64,000 bases of DNA from Aphanomyces cochlioides. Taxonomy: Eukaryota; Oomycota; Saprolegniomycetes; Saprolegniales; Verrucalvaceae. Under the pieces are notes generated by a model. That model searched no databases. It saw nothing but the letters and a program-made list of their open reading frames with translations, and had not been told where the DNA came from. Of this stretch, positions 30,569-41,403 are shown in pieces; within the stretch, counting starts at the first letter, position 1, and each line of letters starts with the position of its first letter. The position numbers and the translations under genes are program-made. Location: positions 62,001 to 126,000 of the forward strand of contig JAHQRK010000049.1 of NCBI GenBank assembly GCA_019828595.1. Reading direction: 5' to 3'.

Positions 30569-31493
30569 TGGGACAATTGTGGGAGCAATAAAACGCATAT
30601 GACAATGATATATAACTTACAAGTAAATCAGTGAAGTTGCATTGACTTTGAACTCGCGATGCGTAAAGTCCTCTTCAAAGTGCCTTCTTTCGAGACAAAC
30701 TACGTGTGACTGTCATAGATAATAAATGAGATCAAGGAGCTTCTAACAACGGCTGTGCTGTCGTGTTTTGCATGGTAACTAAAGGCACCTCAAAACCCTA
30801 GCGAGCGTATTTGCTTTGTGAATTATCGCAACTTGCACTGAATAGTTTATAGGGCCTGAGTGAACAGAGAATTTTGACAAAATGTCTTAGCAAGCAGACA
30901 CAGAAACACACAAAAGCACGAGTAGATGATTTCATCTCGACTATGTAGCTTAGGACTCGGCGACTTCTATTAGATTGATCGTTTGGAGGAGAGTCAAGAT
31001 CTGGATGTCGCACACGCATCTAAGATAAGCAATAGTTTAGTGTGTTAAATAGACACTAAAACGGCAAAGAATAATGTAGCATAAGAGTGTCTCTGTGGTT
31101 TTTGATTCATCAATGGCGTTGCCCAGATCAAAGCTGGGCGTTTTCAGCTTCAAATGTGATTTGTTTTAAATCGAAAGACTTACAGCTTACTCCAACTGTA
31201 TAAACATAAGTCGAGACTCCTAGCTCGAGTGGTTCGCTTCACAAGAACAGTGTTTCTCTAAGGCAGAGCTATCTTTTGGACACTTTCTCTAGGAAAAGAC
31301 GTCGAATGTTAAAACCCTATAAATTGATATTGTGGGATTCAGTCCCACAAATTTCGCAGAAATGATGTGAGCTCTTGGAAATGTATGAAAAAGACTTGAA
31401 GGAAATTTTTTTTGATTTTCTTGAAAATTTGGGACAATTTGTCCCACAAATGCTCTAAAACTCGATAAAATAGCCCACAAATTCCGGAGAATG
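30569..31493. repeat. Direct repeat block, copy 1 (about 925 bp)
   Basis: Starts TGGGACAATTGTGGGAGC and ends CCGGAGAATG. Shares many ordered words with copy 2, such as CTCTTCAAAGTGCC, TTAGCGAGCGT, AACTTGCACTGAAT, GTTGCCCAGATCAAA and AAACCCTATAAATT. Contains small palindromes built on GTGGGA/TCCCAC. Confidence 0.75.
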
Positions 31494-32407
31494 TGGGACA
31501 ATCGTGGGAACAATAAAACGCATGTATTGAAGGGATAAAACTGCTAAGTAAAACACTTAAGTTGCTTTGACTCTTGAGTGATGATGTGTACTAGCCCTCT
31601 TCAAAGTGCCTCACTTCGAGGCGACCTACGAACTACACTGCCATAGATAGTAAAATGAGATCAAAGAGCTTCTAGCAACTTTATAACAGCGTTATCATTA
31701 AGGAAGGATAGGCTGTGCTTTCATATTCTACTTGCCTAGTAAAGACGTCTGAACGCCTTAGCGAGCGTGTTTGAGCTGCAAATTATCGTAACTTGCACTG
31801 AATGGTTCATGGAGCCTGAGTGAACAGAGAATTTCTGTATTTTTGCAAAGCGTGTTAGCAGCAGACACAGACACTGTCGAGACAATCGCACAGACAGATG
31901 ATGCCATTTCTAATAGCTAAGGACTTGGCGACTCCTGTTCAATTTATCTTTCAGAGAAGAGTCAATATTTAAATGTAGCGCACGCCCCTAAGATGAGCTT
32001 ACTATGTTAAATTGACTCTTAACATGATAAACAATAATGTGACACCAGTGTCTCTGCGGTGGTTCATTCATGAATGGTGTTGCCCAGATCAAATCTTGGC
32101 TATCTTAAATTATGGACTTAAAGCTTACTCAAATATATTGTATAAGCATTAGTCTTAGCTCCTAGCTCTCGAAGTTTGCTTTTGTTCCTCTAGGTCGAGG
32201 CTGACATTTTGGCAATTTCACAAAAGAAGAGACGTCGATCGTCAAAACCCTATAAATTTATAGTGTGGGACTCTGTCCCACAAAATCCGTAAAAATTATA
32301 TGTGGTCATGAAAATGTCTGACAAGTGATTTTCTTGAAAATTTGGGACAATTTGTCTCACAAATGCTCTAAAACTCGATAAAATCGCCCACAAATTCCGG
32401 AGAATGG
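31494..32407. repeat. Direct repeat block, copy 2 (about 914 bp)
   Basis: Follows copy 1 directly with the same start and end words. By eye, diverged from it by many substitutions and small indels. No open frame is shared by the two copies, arguing against a protein product. Confidence 0.75.
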
Positions 32408-32517
32408 CCGATGCACGAAAATACTGAGAGTTCTCTCAGCGATTCACATTTCTCATACTTAAAATTTGTATTTCACTCGACGAATTACGATTAATGAACT
32501 TGAAGGTAAAAAGGTGC

Positions 32518-33773
32518 TTTTGTAGAACAACAATATCGCTCAAATTGAAGAAATACTCCACTTCATAATGGTTTGAAAAAACACTTTCTCGTGACGAAAA
32601 TTTCTTTCTTTTTGTGAGGTGCTTCTAAACATTCTTAGCTGCTTTGTCATGTGGAAACAATATTATGCGATGGATAGACCTCTCGAGCTATCAACGAGTG
32701 AGACGATCAAATGGAGACAGCATGGCATGCAACTTGGAAGACGGGACAAGTTTCACGTGGCAATCTTGCTACGGAGAGCGTCGTCGACTTGAAACTCGTT
32801 GATCGTTGAAAGTTTCACGCTGTCTCTGCTGGTAGAAATCCTCCCCACTACCAACACAAGTCGTCTCATCGAAATACCACCAGCGAGCCACTCTGCCTCT
32901 ATAGTTGACAGACAATCGTTGCAAGAAGATCGTTAAAAAACTAGTTGGCCATGTCTACAGACTAGCTTTTGGACAGTTCTCGTCCGCCTAGTGTCATCTG
33001 GTGCAACGGTTGTGAGTTGTTGATCGTTGTAGCATGCACCCAAATACTGGCCAACCTCGAAATAAACACTGCAAAGGCACGAGAGCGTGGCATCGCCTTC
33101 TAGTTGACGGCGAGTAATCCAGTAGGTTTTGCTGCAAGGGTCGAGTTGCAGATCGTGAAAATACACCCTCCAGCTGCATCATTCGCTCGTTGTGGCTATT
33201 ATTCGTGGGTGTGGTGGAGCGTCGTGACTGGCAAACTTTGCAACTATGGAGTTCAAGTCCTTCTCGTTGTTGTTTCTGCGCGATTTCTCGGCATTAGGAT
33301 TGACAGCGATTGCATCCACGCTGCTTGATTCTCCTTCGTCCGATTGAGAGAGGAACGTTGAACGATGAGTATTTTCCAAGCAGACAGGCTCCAAGTTGTC
33401 AACAGACCACTGTCATGTTGACCATGTGCTTCATATTACTGAAACATTTCACCAGTTGACAATTGTTACCCACGTGGTCGGAACGCTCAACGACGACCAC
33501 GATGCCAATGACAGTGGCGGGAGCCCCTGCCCCTTGAGAGAAGCTGCTTGATGAGGAACAGCTCGCACAGTTGCGACGACCCCCCCCCCCCCAGCTGCCA
33601 AGGGCAATGCAAAGATCGGATCAACTTCTGGAACAATCACGTTGTTCATTGTTGTGAGAAACGCTGCCTCCAGGAAACAACTTGATTGCTCTCTTGCTGT
33701 CGCACGTGCCGCCAGTTTGGTTCGTTGCTGGATGTGATGACGTCAGTTTGCAAATTGCGCTGTACTGACTGGC
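32518..33773. other. Upstream region of the intact zinc-finger gene, with poly-C tract
   Basis: No further gene recognised. A run of 13 C lies at 33580-33592, a likely site of length variation. Bases 33730-33773 match the 5' flank of zinc-finger copy 5, so part of the promoter region was duplicated with the gene. Confidence 0.45.
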
Positions 33774-34274
33774 ATGCAGTGCTTCTTCAATGGATGCAAG
33801 TTCAAAGTCGCGCCGGGGTCGTGGAAATGCAAATTTCACATGCAGAGAAATCGATGCAAGGTCCAAGACTGCCACAACCAAGTCTACGCGAGACAACTCT
33901 GTGTGAAACACGGTGGCAAGCTCAAATGCCAAGTTGACGGGTGCGAGGTGAACTGCCGCGTGGGAAAGTTTTGTACGAAACATAGCCCACCGGAAGCACT
34001 CCGCTACTGCTCGGTCGAAGGATGTTCGTCACATGCCCATTTGGGTGGGAAATGCTTTCGCCATGGCGGCGGTCGACGTTGTGCGTTTCCAGACTGCACC
34101 AAGTTTGCAAGACGGCGAGGATTTTGTGCCAGACATGCCTCGAATGAGCTCCAATCGAATGACTCGTCTCGCGAACAAGTTCCTCCACGGAATGCGATTG
34201 CAGATGTGCAGAGTTTGCTGGCGTATTACTACCAAGACCTTGGGAATCTGCCAAGCGCACAATTTGTTCCATGA
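33774..34274 (+). CDS. Zinc-finger protein with five CX4C-X9/10-CX2H repeats (WRKY19-like finger family), intact
   Basis: 166 residues from ATG 33774, the start corresponding to MKCFFN in the other copies. Five consecutive modules are visible: CFFNGC...CKFH (spacer 10), CKVQDC...CVKH, CQVDGC...CTKH, CSVEGC...CFRH and CAFPDC...CARH (spacers 9). Every ligand Cys and His is present, so five zinc sites are predicted. The C-terminus (ADVQSLLAYYYQDLGNL) is a conserved short helix-like tail in all copies. The family is common in oomycetes and usually labelled WRKY19-like although it has no WRKY domain. Regulatory or nucleic-acid binding is likely but not shown here. No signal peptide or membrane segment. 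This is the only intact copy of six in the window. Confidence 0.85.
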   Translation: MQCFFNGCKFKVAPGSWKCKFHMQRNRCKVQDCHNQVYARQLCVKHGGKLKCQVDGCEVNCRVGKFCTKHSPPEALRYCSVEGCSSHAHLGGKCFRHGGGRRCAFPDCTKFARRRGFCARHASNELQSNDSSREQVPPRNAIADVQSLLAYYYQDLGNLPSAQFVP

Positions 34275-35081
34275 CATGCAACGAGCTGTGAATGCAATGG
34301 AGTTTCCGACTGAATTTGACTACGGAGAAGAGCCTCTGTTGAGAGGTGTTGGTCCTTCTCGGAGGATCACAAGTGTTCATGCATCATGGTCATAGGAAAC
34401 ATGTGAGCTTTGCATATTAGATTAGAGAGAACAGCTATAGATTTAGAGAAGTCGTGCACAGGATGCTATGCGCACTGTCCATACAAATAGAGAGATCGAC
34501 GCTGAATTACAGTGCCATTGCGAGATCGCAAACAAAGCTTCGCTGCAGTTCCCCAATGGAGAGGGCAGCTACCCCCCACTTTAACGTCGTATCGGAAGAG
34601 ACGAAAGAGCTCCTCTGGCGAGGATACCACGAGGTTTGACCGACATTGGGGGAATCTCATCTTGAAACAGAGAGTCTACAATATAAGCCAGCCGCAATCC
34701 ATGACTTGAACTATTTCACCCAAGAGGGTCGGGGAAAGTTTCAAGCGATGCCTTTGGAAGGATTACACATGATTCCCACGCACATTAATGTGGAGATAAC
34801 ACTGAATGTAAGAGGAGCTTGCACAATTTGTCTTTTGGATGCGGTGGGTTTCGCCGCGTAGACCGTTTTGACTCGACACCAAACGTGGATGGGATTTCAG
34901 AGCTATCGTATCCCAACTCTTGCCATCCTCGGCATCCTTTTGAACAATCTTGGAAGCATCCAAGTGATACATTTGACCAAAATATGGAACTGTGAGGCGA
35001 TTGGTAGAATCGACAATAAATCTACTGTAGGGGGGTTTTGATACGTTTAAATTATAGTATAGTTTATGCAAATCAATTTGG
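34275..35081. other. Spacer between zinc-finger gene and Tc1-like element
   Basis: A minus-strand open frame (35167-34763, 134 codons) has a central part SRFIVDSTNRLTVPYFGQMYHLDASKIV that could be a gene relic, but I do not recognise it. Around 35030 the sequence CTACTGTAGGGGGG might be the left end of the following transposon; no matching right end was found. Confidence 0.35.
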
Positions 35082-36218
35082 TTGTCAAGTGCGCTGGAAT
35101 TCTCATTTCGAATCTCTGAGATGATCGAGTCGCTAGTGAAGAGCGAGCATGCATCCAAGAGCACCATTGCACATGCCTTGTTCGCGTTCTACTATATTGG
35201 CATGAAGCGAAGCGACATTGCCTTTGTGTTCACCAAATCTATCTCAACAATATCAAATTGGATTCAAAAATACGACGAAACGGGACATCTTGATCGAATT
35301 GACAACAAACGGGCTGCCCAATTCACTGATGATCATCGCTCATGGGTGATTCAACTATACGAAAGACAACCGATGACATACTTGGATGAGGCGAAGCATG
35401 CCTTTGAAGTTCACTTTAAGCGAAGGATTTCCGTTTCGACGATATGGACGATAATTCACAAGCACGGCCTCGCTTGGAAAGTGTTGGAAAGGCGATCAAT
35501 GCAGGTCAGAATGAACGACGTCGTCCGTTTCTGCCAGTAATTGAGCTGTATCGACTGGGCATATTGCAATGTCCAATTCCTGGACGAAGTAAGTTTTGAC
35601 TCCAAGGGTATGATACGAAAAAAGGGATACGCAATGCGAGGCAAAAAGTTGTGCTTTCGGGGCGAATTTATGCGCCGTCCACGTGTATCCCTGTTGTGTT
35701 TTGTCGATGTCAATGGCCTCGTGAACGTATTTGATACGCTTGGTACTTTTGACCGAGAAAAATTCGTCAAAAGCTGCACAACCCACGCGAAGACGACAAA
35801 TATCAAGCCTTATCCTGGATGCGGCTCTGTTTGGATTCTAGATGGAGCCAGCATCCACTGTCACCCTGGTATTGTCCACGTTCTGAGATCGATGGGAATT
35901 ATACCGATCTTCCTTCCAGCGTACTGCGCTTTCTTCAATCCGATCGAATATCTCTTTGGTTACGTGAAGAAAGCGTTTCGGCGCCACTATCAAGAGAACA
36001 GGACAAAGGATCTGCTTCTGTTTGTATTGAGCATTATGGAACAATTCAGGCATTTTGACTTATCGAAAGTCTACATGCACTGTGGTTACATGCCTCAAGG
36101 ATATTTCGATCAAGCCAAACGTCTTGATGAGTCAATGGCACATTCGTGTGAATCAAGTCGTAATGAACTTAGTGGTCTCTTAGAGTTTACCGATTGTCGA
36201 GATGAAATGAACGATTAA
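35082..36218 (+). pseudogene. Tc1/mariner (IS630-type) DDE transposase with one in-frame stop
   Basis: Two open parts in one frame, separated by a single TAA at 35538-35540. The first has a helix-turn-helix region (GMKRSDIAFVFTKSISTISNWIQKY) and a second HTH with RRISVSTIWTIIHKHGLAWKVLERR. The second holds the catalytic triad FLDEVSFD (Asp), WILDGASIHCH (Asp) and NPIEYLFGYVK (Glu), with 34 residues between the second Asp and Glu (DD34E). Apart from the stop the protein looks complete, so this is a recently inactivated copy or carries a sequencing error. The 3' end faces the minus-strand frame ending at 36231. Terminal repeats and TA duplications were not identified. Confidence 0.85.
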
Positions 36219-36230
36219 TTAATGCATTGA

Positions 36231-37198
36231 CTATTCTATGGCATGATCAATGTCATCATGATTTGGAATAGCTCGTATCATTTCAGCAAGATGAGAGGGG
36301 TCTCTGATGGGCTGCACTTCTGTTAGACATCCCTCCACAATTCTTGCTTGAGCAGCCAACATGTCTAGACTTCGGTCGATGCGAGCAGCGGCATCATCAA
36401 CGGATCTCTTTGTGACAAGCAAGTCGTCTCTCAATGCCTTGATCACATCACGGGCCAATGATAGGCTCTGTATTGCATTTGCTGAAGGGTCTTCAGCGCC
36501 ATTTCCTCGTAATGTCATCAAATGTAACAGAAACGAAGGTGGGGGTAACTGAATCGATATAGCGTGTTGGTGGAACGGCTTCTTGAGAATTGTTGTAGCC
36601 CATATCTGCCACGTTGACTCATACGCTGTGTAGGTAGCACTCCATTTTTCTTTCAGAAGTGCAATAGTTTCCTGGATTTGAATCTGTGCTGCAGCACCAG
36701 CGCGATCCCGATTTGGAGGCAAGATGCATTGATTCGAGAATTCTTCAAAGTCCGTGGCTGTGTTGATATGTTTGCCCCACTCAAAGACAACAAGCGTAAA
36801 GCTCCTATCTCTGTGATCTTGAAGGTACCTTTGGGCCAGGTCGTTTGTGCCTGGACAGAACCCCTATCCACCCATTTTGATTGCAATGTAGTGGTCAAAA
36901 TCCGAAATTGTTGGGGGCTCTTCTGCAACAGACCATTCACGAGGATCATTTGTGTGCGTCGCCTGATAGCTGGCCAAGTTGGACCCTCAAAAACGTGCGT
37001 AGGTGCTCGGATTCCGCTACTGTCTCTCGCACAAACTGTCTTCTTTACCAGGATTTCTGCCTTCATCGTGTAGAGCCTTTCAGATTGGACTGTCGTGCTC
37101 ACACTTGGTGGTGGTTGCGGGGACGAGCGCGTGTTATATGGATGTGGCGGTGTGTTCATCGTACCAGCTTCGCGGGAAGAAATGTGATTCCGATTCAA
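36231..37198 (-). pseudogene. Unidentified TE-associated protein, frameshifted, convergent to the DDE transposase
   Basis: Two minus-strand frames overlap at about 36690-36722. The upstream one contains HPYNTRSSPQPPPS, HVFEGPTWPAIRRRTQM, TTLQSKWVDRGSVQ and KITEIGALRLLSLSGANIS. After a one-base shift it continues PPNRDRAGAAAQIQ and a helical C-terminus (SVDDAAARIDRSLDML). I do not know its function. The 12-bp spacing and convergent arrangement with the Tc1-like transposase suggest both belong to one two-gene element, but a host origin cannot be excluded. A tail-to-tail pair is also seen in both Harbinger elements here. Confidence 0.5.
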
Positions 37199-37387
37199 CC
37201 CAGTAGTTCAACGGGATTGGCTAATAGTTATTTTTCTCTTAAAAATGATTGGTCTGTCGATTCCCTGGCGATTGCGTCTGCTCATTCGATTCGACGCACC
37301 ACTCCAATAAGAACACATGTACTTTCGCAGGCACACACACACTGGACGATTTGATATCCAGCGACCAATGCCCGTGACATGACACTT

Positions 37388-37427
37388 CGTGCCAGATTCA
37401 TTTCCAATATCAAATGAATCTGGCACG
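37388..37427. repeat. Perfect 16-bp inverted repeat with 8-base loop
   Basis: CGTGCCAGATTCATTT at 37388-37403 and its exact reverse complement at 37412-37427. It may be a transposon end, a very small foldback element or an RNA hairpin. It lies upstream of the minus-strand frame ending at 36231. Confidence 0.8.
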
Positions 37428-37985
37428 ACGGAGGGCGAACAAAAAGCACGATGTGGCGACTGTCACCCCTTGAAATCAAGTTCGATCTCGCATCTCTTCT
37501 TTCTTCTTTTACCATGGGCGACGACCAACCCGAGCAACGAAATCAAATGCATCGATAGTGGAGGGCTCCTGACTTTAGCCGACAGAGCCAGCCTCCGTCT
37601 GATGCTAGTGCTCCCAAAAAGTCCAACATCTCTAAAATACCTTGGTTTAAGAACGTTAATATTAGTGACATATATTTTAATAGGATTAATTAATTTAGTG
37701 ACATATGACATGTCGTTATATCCAGGATGTCAGAATTGAGATGCTGAAGATTCGGTTATGTTGCAATTGTCGAGTGAGACCAGATTGATCCGACGTACAA
37801 CTTTCACTGCAGCCATGCACAACTATTGTTGGGACCCATTGGGATCCGGCACGGCCACTTTGAACTATATTATAAATACGATGCAAATCGAATTTCACAG
37901 AGATAAAACGATTGGCTAACAGCTCTTAATTCACTCTGTATTTAGAAACCTTTAAAATCAAATTTGCTTCAGAATTGACAGAACT
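37428..37985. other. Intergenic, no gene recognised
   Basis: Contains the word TTAGTGACATAT twice (near 37661 and 37694) and AT-rich DNA up to the next transposase. Nothing coding can be supported. Confidence 0.4.
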
Positions 37986-39456
37986 ATGGAGAAAAAACAT
38001 GTCTTGTCGCCGGCCGAGAATCTGTTGGTGGTCAAGTGTCACCAGTATTTCATGGCCAACAAGGAAGAAAAGAAGCCTGGCGTTCAGTCAAAAGTCAGGG
38101 ACAGTGTCAGCGCTTGCCTGGGGTTTGCTAAATCAACTGTCGGGCTTGTTATAACTGAGTGGAAACGCAATAATGATCCATCCTTCAAGTCAAATCCCAG
38201 TGTTCGGGGTCATCGTCCTCGCTCGGCTGCATACAAGTTCACAACTGAGATTTGAGAAATGATAATGGCCGCAAATGACCAATGCCTGCCAGTTTCTGCA
38301 GAAATTTTGTGCACGGAACTCCATGAGCAATTCAATATTGTGGTCGCAAAACGGACGATGCGAGAAGTTCTCGACAGAATGGGCTTCAAATTTCAGAAAG
38401 GCCAGGCACGTTTCTTTCTCGCAGAGTCAAAGGCCAACGTTGCCTTCCGCGCCAAATACTTGCGAACAAAAACTGCAAACAGACTTGGTGCGTCGGCGTT
38501 GTTGGTGCCTGAAGTGTTTTTAGACGAACCTATACTGTAATCTCAACCACTCACCTGGCAAAACATGGGTTGATGAGTCGAAGCAGCGCAAGACGAAGAG
38601 TGGCAAGGGTCCCAGCATGTGCATTGTCGGGGTCGGCATTGTCAAGTCCGATGTGCGCGGGGCGATGACTGGTTCATGGGTTGATGAATCAGTGAGTATG
38701 TGGCCTTCCCAACGAAAACCAACACGCAAGCGTAGAAGAGAACGAACGGCGGTTGTGGATGATGAAGATGATTATCATGGCAACTTCACAAGCACCATAT
38801 TTGCGGATTGGTTTGGGAAGCTTTGTCAAAGACTTCGCGCTGATCACGGCTCTTGCAACATTCACATGGACGGAGCGAGTTATCACAAGCGTGTGACCAA
38901 TCCTTGTCCAAGAAGCAGCAGTCGTGTGGCCGAAATACAGGCATGGCTGGCGGAGAAACACATTGATTTTGACTCAAGGTTGAGGAAAGCCGAGCTGCTG
39001 TCGCTGGTGAAGATGAACCGAGAAGGTCCCCAGTATGCTGCTCAGCTTATTGCTAAGAAGTTTGGTCACACACTAAACTTTACGCCTCCTTACCATCCGG
39101 AACTACAACCGATCGAAGTTGTCTGGGATATCGTGAAGCAGAAGATGGCAATGCGCGTCTTGACGTCAATGGATGAGATGCATGAGCGCTTGACGAAATA
39201 CTTGAGCGAGGTAACGTCATCTCAATGGTTGGCAGCATTCAAGAAGGCTCAGTCTTTCGAAGATAAGTACATGGCTGTAGACGATGACACCGTATCGTTG
39301 GCTGGAAGTGAACACGAGTCCGACAACGGCGGCGACGGCGATGTCCAATTTTTGCTCGGAGAAGATTCAAAGCCAATAATGGGTTTAACTGTGAAATATT
39401 ATATTTTATCCTTGAATAAACTGTATAATGTTATATATCATATTTGCAACACCTGA
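37986..39456 (+). pseudogene. Tc1/mariner-type DDE transposase with a long insert between second Asp and Glu, damaged
   Basis: From ATG 37986 (MEKKHVLSPAENLLV) a helix-turn-helix N-terminus is followed by an in-frame TGA (38256-38258), then LHEQFNIVVAKRTMREVL and VFLDE, the first Asp. A one-base shift just after VFLDE (near 38530) moves the rest to another frame: GKTWVDESKQ, SMCIVGVGIV, NIHMDGASYHK (second Asp), a stretch AEIQAWLAEKH...RKAELLSLVK, and HPELQPIEVVWDIVKQKM (Glu). About 80 residues separate the second Asp and Glu, much more than DD34-39E, because of the inserted AEIQ...SLVK helix-turn segment, which looks SAP/HeH-like. The acidic C-terminal tail is low complexity. Ends of the element were not found. 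Confidence 0.8.
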
Positions 39457-39960
39457 CTTTTGTCCAACTAAAAGAGAGAATTTTAAACCTAATCTCTGTC
39501 TCGCAACATTTCCATTTTGCATTAAATGAACAGTCATTTTGACGATCAAGACATACACAAATCAAGTCGCAGTCACAGAAAAAGTTTTTGGAATTAATCT
39601 CTAGTTTTTTTATGAAAAAGAATAATTTAAATCCGATGAAAATTGGTCGTTTTATTGGCATTTTAGTCGTGCCTGATCTCAATGGACCCCGACAATAGCA
39701 CGGATCAGCGCACAACCTTGTGTATTCGATAGCTCTTGATCTGCTCGATAGGCCAAGCTAACTGCCACGGTTGAACACGCTGAACTGTGCTTGAAACTCT
39801 AGCCGGCCCAGATGGGTTTCATATCGTCCTTCCTCGAAAATTCGATTGCACTTGGTTTGAGTGGACTCTTGGTCATGCGTAAGTCACACGAGCCGTCTCA
39901 CGCCCTGCTACAATAGCTAGCGTAATTCGGCCATTCTTGAACTTTCGCCCTCGTGGTCAA
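39457..39960. other. Promoter-side region of the phosphatase gene
   Basis: 504 bases with no supported gene. Composition shifts from AT-rich transposon flank to more GC-balanced DNA towards 39900. The promoter and 5' UTR of the phosphatase should be here; no defined motif is claimed. Confidence 0.4.
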
Positions 39961-41403
39961 ATGTACCGAGCCGCCATTGTATCCGCTGCTGCTGCTGCCG
40001 TCGCGTCCGCCGCGTCTGCGACTTCCCAATTCCACTTGGGTGCCGTGACCAAGGCTTCGCATGGATGCGATGGTTTGGCGCTCTCGTTCGCCTCGTCCGA
40101 CAACGCGACCCCTTCCTACACGGTCTCATACTCGGACGGCACGACCACCAAGACGGTCAAGTCCACATTCACGACGTTCACCAACCCTTCAACCGGCTAT
40201 GTCTCGCCCAACTTGCACACCGCTCTCTTCTGCGACTTGATGTCCGGCGCTGACTACACGTACGAAGTTGATGGCTTCAAGTCGTCTTTCTCTGCGTTGC
40301 TCAAGGCTGGCAGCACTGAAAAGTCGACTGTGGTTGCCGTCGTTGGTGACATTGGTGGCACGGACTGGAGTAACACGACCGTCCACCAAATCGGTCGCTT
40401 GCACTCGCACTTGAAGGCTCAAAGTCTTCTCATTGCTGGTGACTGGACGTACGCCAACGGTGAAAACATCGCGTGGGACAACTGGTTCGTTGAAATGGAG
40501 GATGTCTTTGCCGACACGCCTATCTTGGGTATTACCGGCAACCACGAAACCTTGACCAGCGGTGGTAACGAATACGTCAAGGTCACGCCCCCTGATCACC
40601 TCAAATTCGTGCCTGAAAACTACGTTGACTACCTTGCCCGCGTCGTCACCCCTATCACCCCTCAAGCTATTGCTGCTCGCCAAACTTACTACTCGTACGA
40701 CATTGGTGTCGTGCACTTTGTCTTCTTGGACGACTACGTTGGTTCGAACGGTTCTGACTTGGCTATCCTCAACGCCACGAGCTACATCACCGCCCGCCAA
40801 ACCATGGTTGACTGGTTCGAAGCCGACTTGAAGGCTGTCGACCGCTCGGTCACCCCTTGGGTTGCTGTCGTGAAGCACAATCCTTACTACAACTCGTGGT
40901 CCAACCATCAATGCCAATGCTCGGCCACACGCTTTGAAATTGACGAAGCTGACAAGGACAACTGCTGGCATGGTCTCTACTACGGAGGCATCAAGCCTTC
41001 CGACCCTTCGTTCGCTTTGCGTGAACCTCACTGCGGTCTTGAAGTCAAGTTGGAAGACTTGTACTACAAGTACAACGTCAACGTTGTCTTTGGTGGCCAC
41101 GTCCACGCGTACGAACGCACGGCTCCTATCTACAAGAACAATATCAACAACGATAAGGGCACGATCCACGTCACGATTGGTGCCGGCGGTAACTTTGAAG
41201 GCCATGCTGGTCCTTTGCTCACTCCTTTGAGCGACTGGTCCTTGTCCTCCAACAACGTCACGTACGGTGCTGGCCAATTGGTCGCCACCAAGTCGTGCTT
41301 CACGTGGTCGTGGTATGCCGATTTGGATGGCAACCGCACTGCGGACGACATCTCTGCTTTTGACACCTTCTCCCTCGGTGACTGCGCCAAGCACTCGTGC
41401 TAA
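39961..41403 (+). CDS. Secreted purple acid phosphatase (metallophosphoesterase)
   Basis: 480 residues from ATG 39961. That start gives a signal peptide (MYRAAIVSAAAAAVASAASA) and is preferred over the in-frame TTG at 39937. An N-terminal fibronectin-III-like domain (about residues 22-120) precedes the calcineurin-like catalytic domain. All metal-ligand motifs are visible: GDIG (D130), GDWTY (D161, Y164), GNHE (N194), VVKH (H306) and GGHVH (H380, H382). The GDxxY tyrosine is what gives purple phosphatases their Fe(III) charge-transfer colour. Hydrolysis of phosphomonoesters outside the cell, for phosphate scavenging, is the known family role. Several NxT/NxS glycosylation sites occur. Codon use is strongly biased (AAC, GTC, TTG, GGT, TCG), unlike the neighbouring LRR and transposon genes, suggesting high expression. 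No intron. Length is normal for the family. Confidence 0.95.
   Translation: MYRAAIVSAAAAAVASAASATSQFHLGAVTKASHGCDGLALSFASSDNATPSYTVSYSDGTTTKTVKSTFTTFTNPSTGYVSPNLHTALFCDLMSGADYTYEVDGFKSSFSALLKAGSTEKSTVVAVVGDIGGTDWSNTTVHQIGRLHSHLKAQSLLIAGDWTYANGENIAWDNWFVEMEDVFADTPILGITGNHETLTSGGNEYVKVTPPDHLKFVPENYVDYLARVVTPITPQAIAARQTYYSYDIGVVHFVFLDDYVGSNGSDLAILNATSYITARQTMVDWFEADLKAVDRSVTPWVAVVKHNPYYNSWSNHQCQCSATRFEIDEADKDNCWHGLYYGGIKPSDPSFALREPHCGLEVKLEDLYYKYNVNVVFGGHVHAYERTAPIYKNNINNDKGTIHVTIGAGGNFEGHAGPLLTPLSDWSLSSNNVTYGAGQLVATKSCFTWSWYADLDGNRTADDISAFDTFSLGDCAKHSC

Larger units (their letters stand above)
29562..32517. mobile_element. 2.96 kb non-coding element bounded by 23-bp perfect inverted repeats
   Basis: The 23 bases at 29562-29584 (starting GCACCTTTTTACC) recur exactly in reverse complement at 32495-32517. 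Between them there is no coding region of note. The right two thirds consist of two diverged direct copies of a roughly 0.92 kb block. Flanks share only a short TTTTG, so the target duplication is unclear. I interpret this as a large non-autonomous DNA transposon; the superfamily cannot be told. Confidence 0.65.

Noticed and set aside
33580..33592. Poly-C tract as a regulatory element
   Set aside because: A simple homopolymer with no counterpart at the duplicated 5' flank of zinc-finger copy 5.
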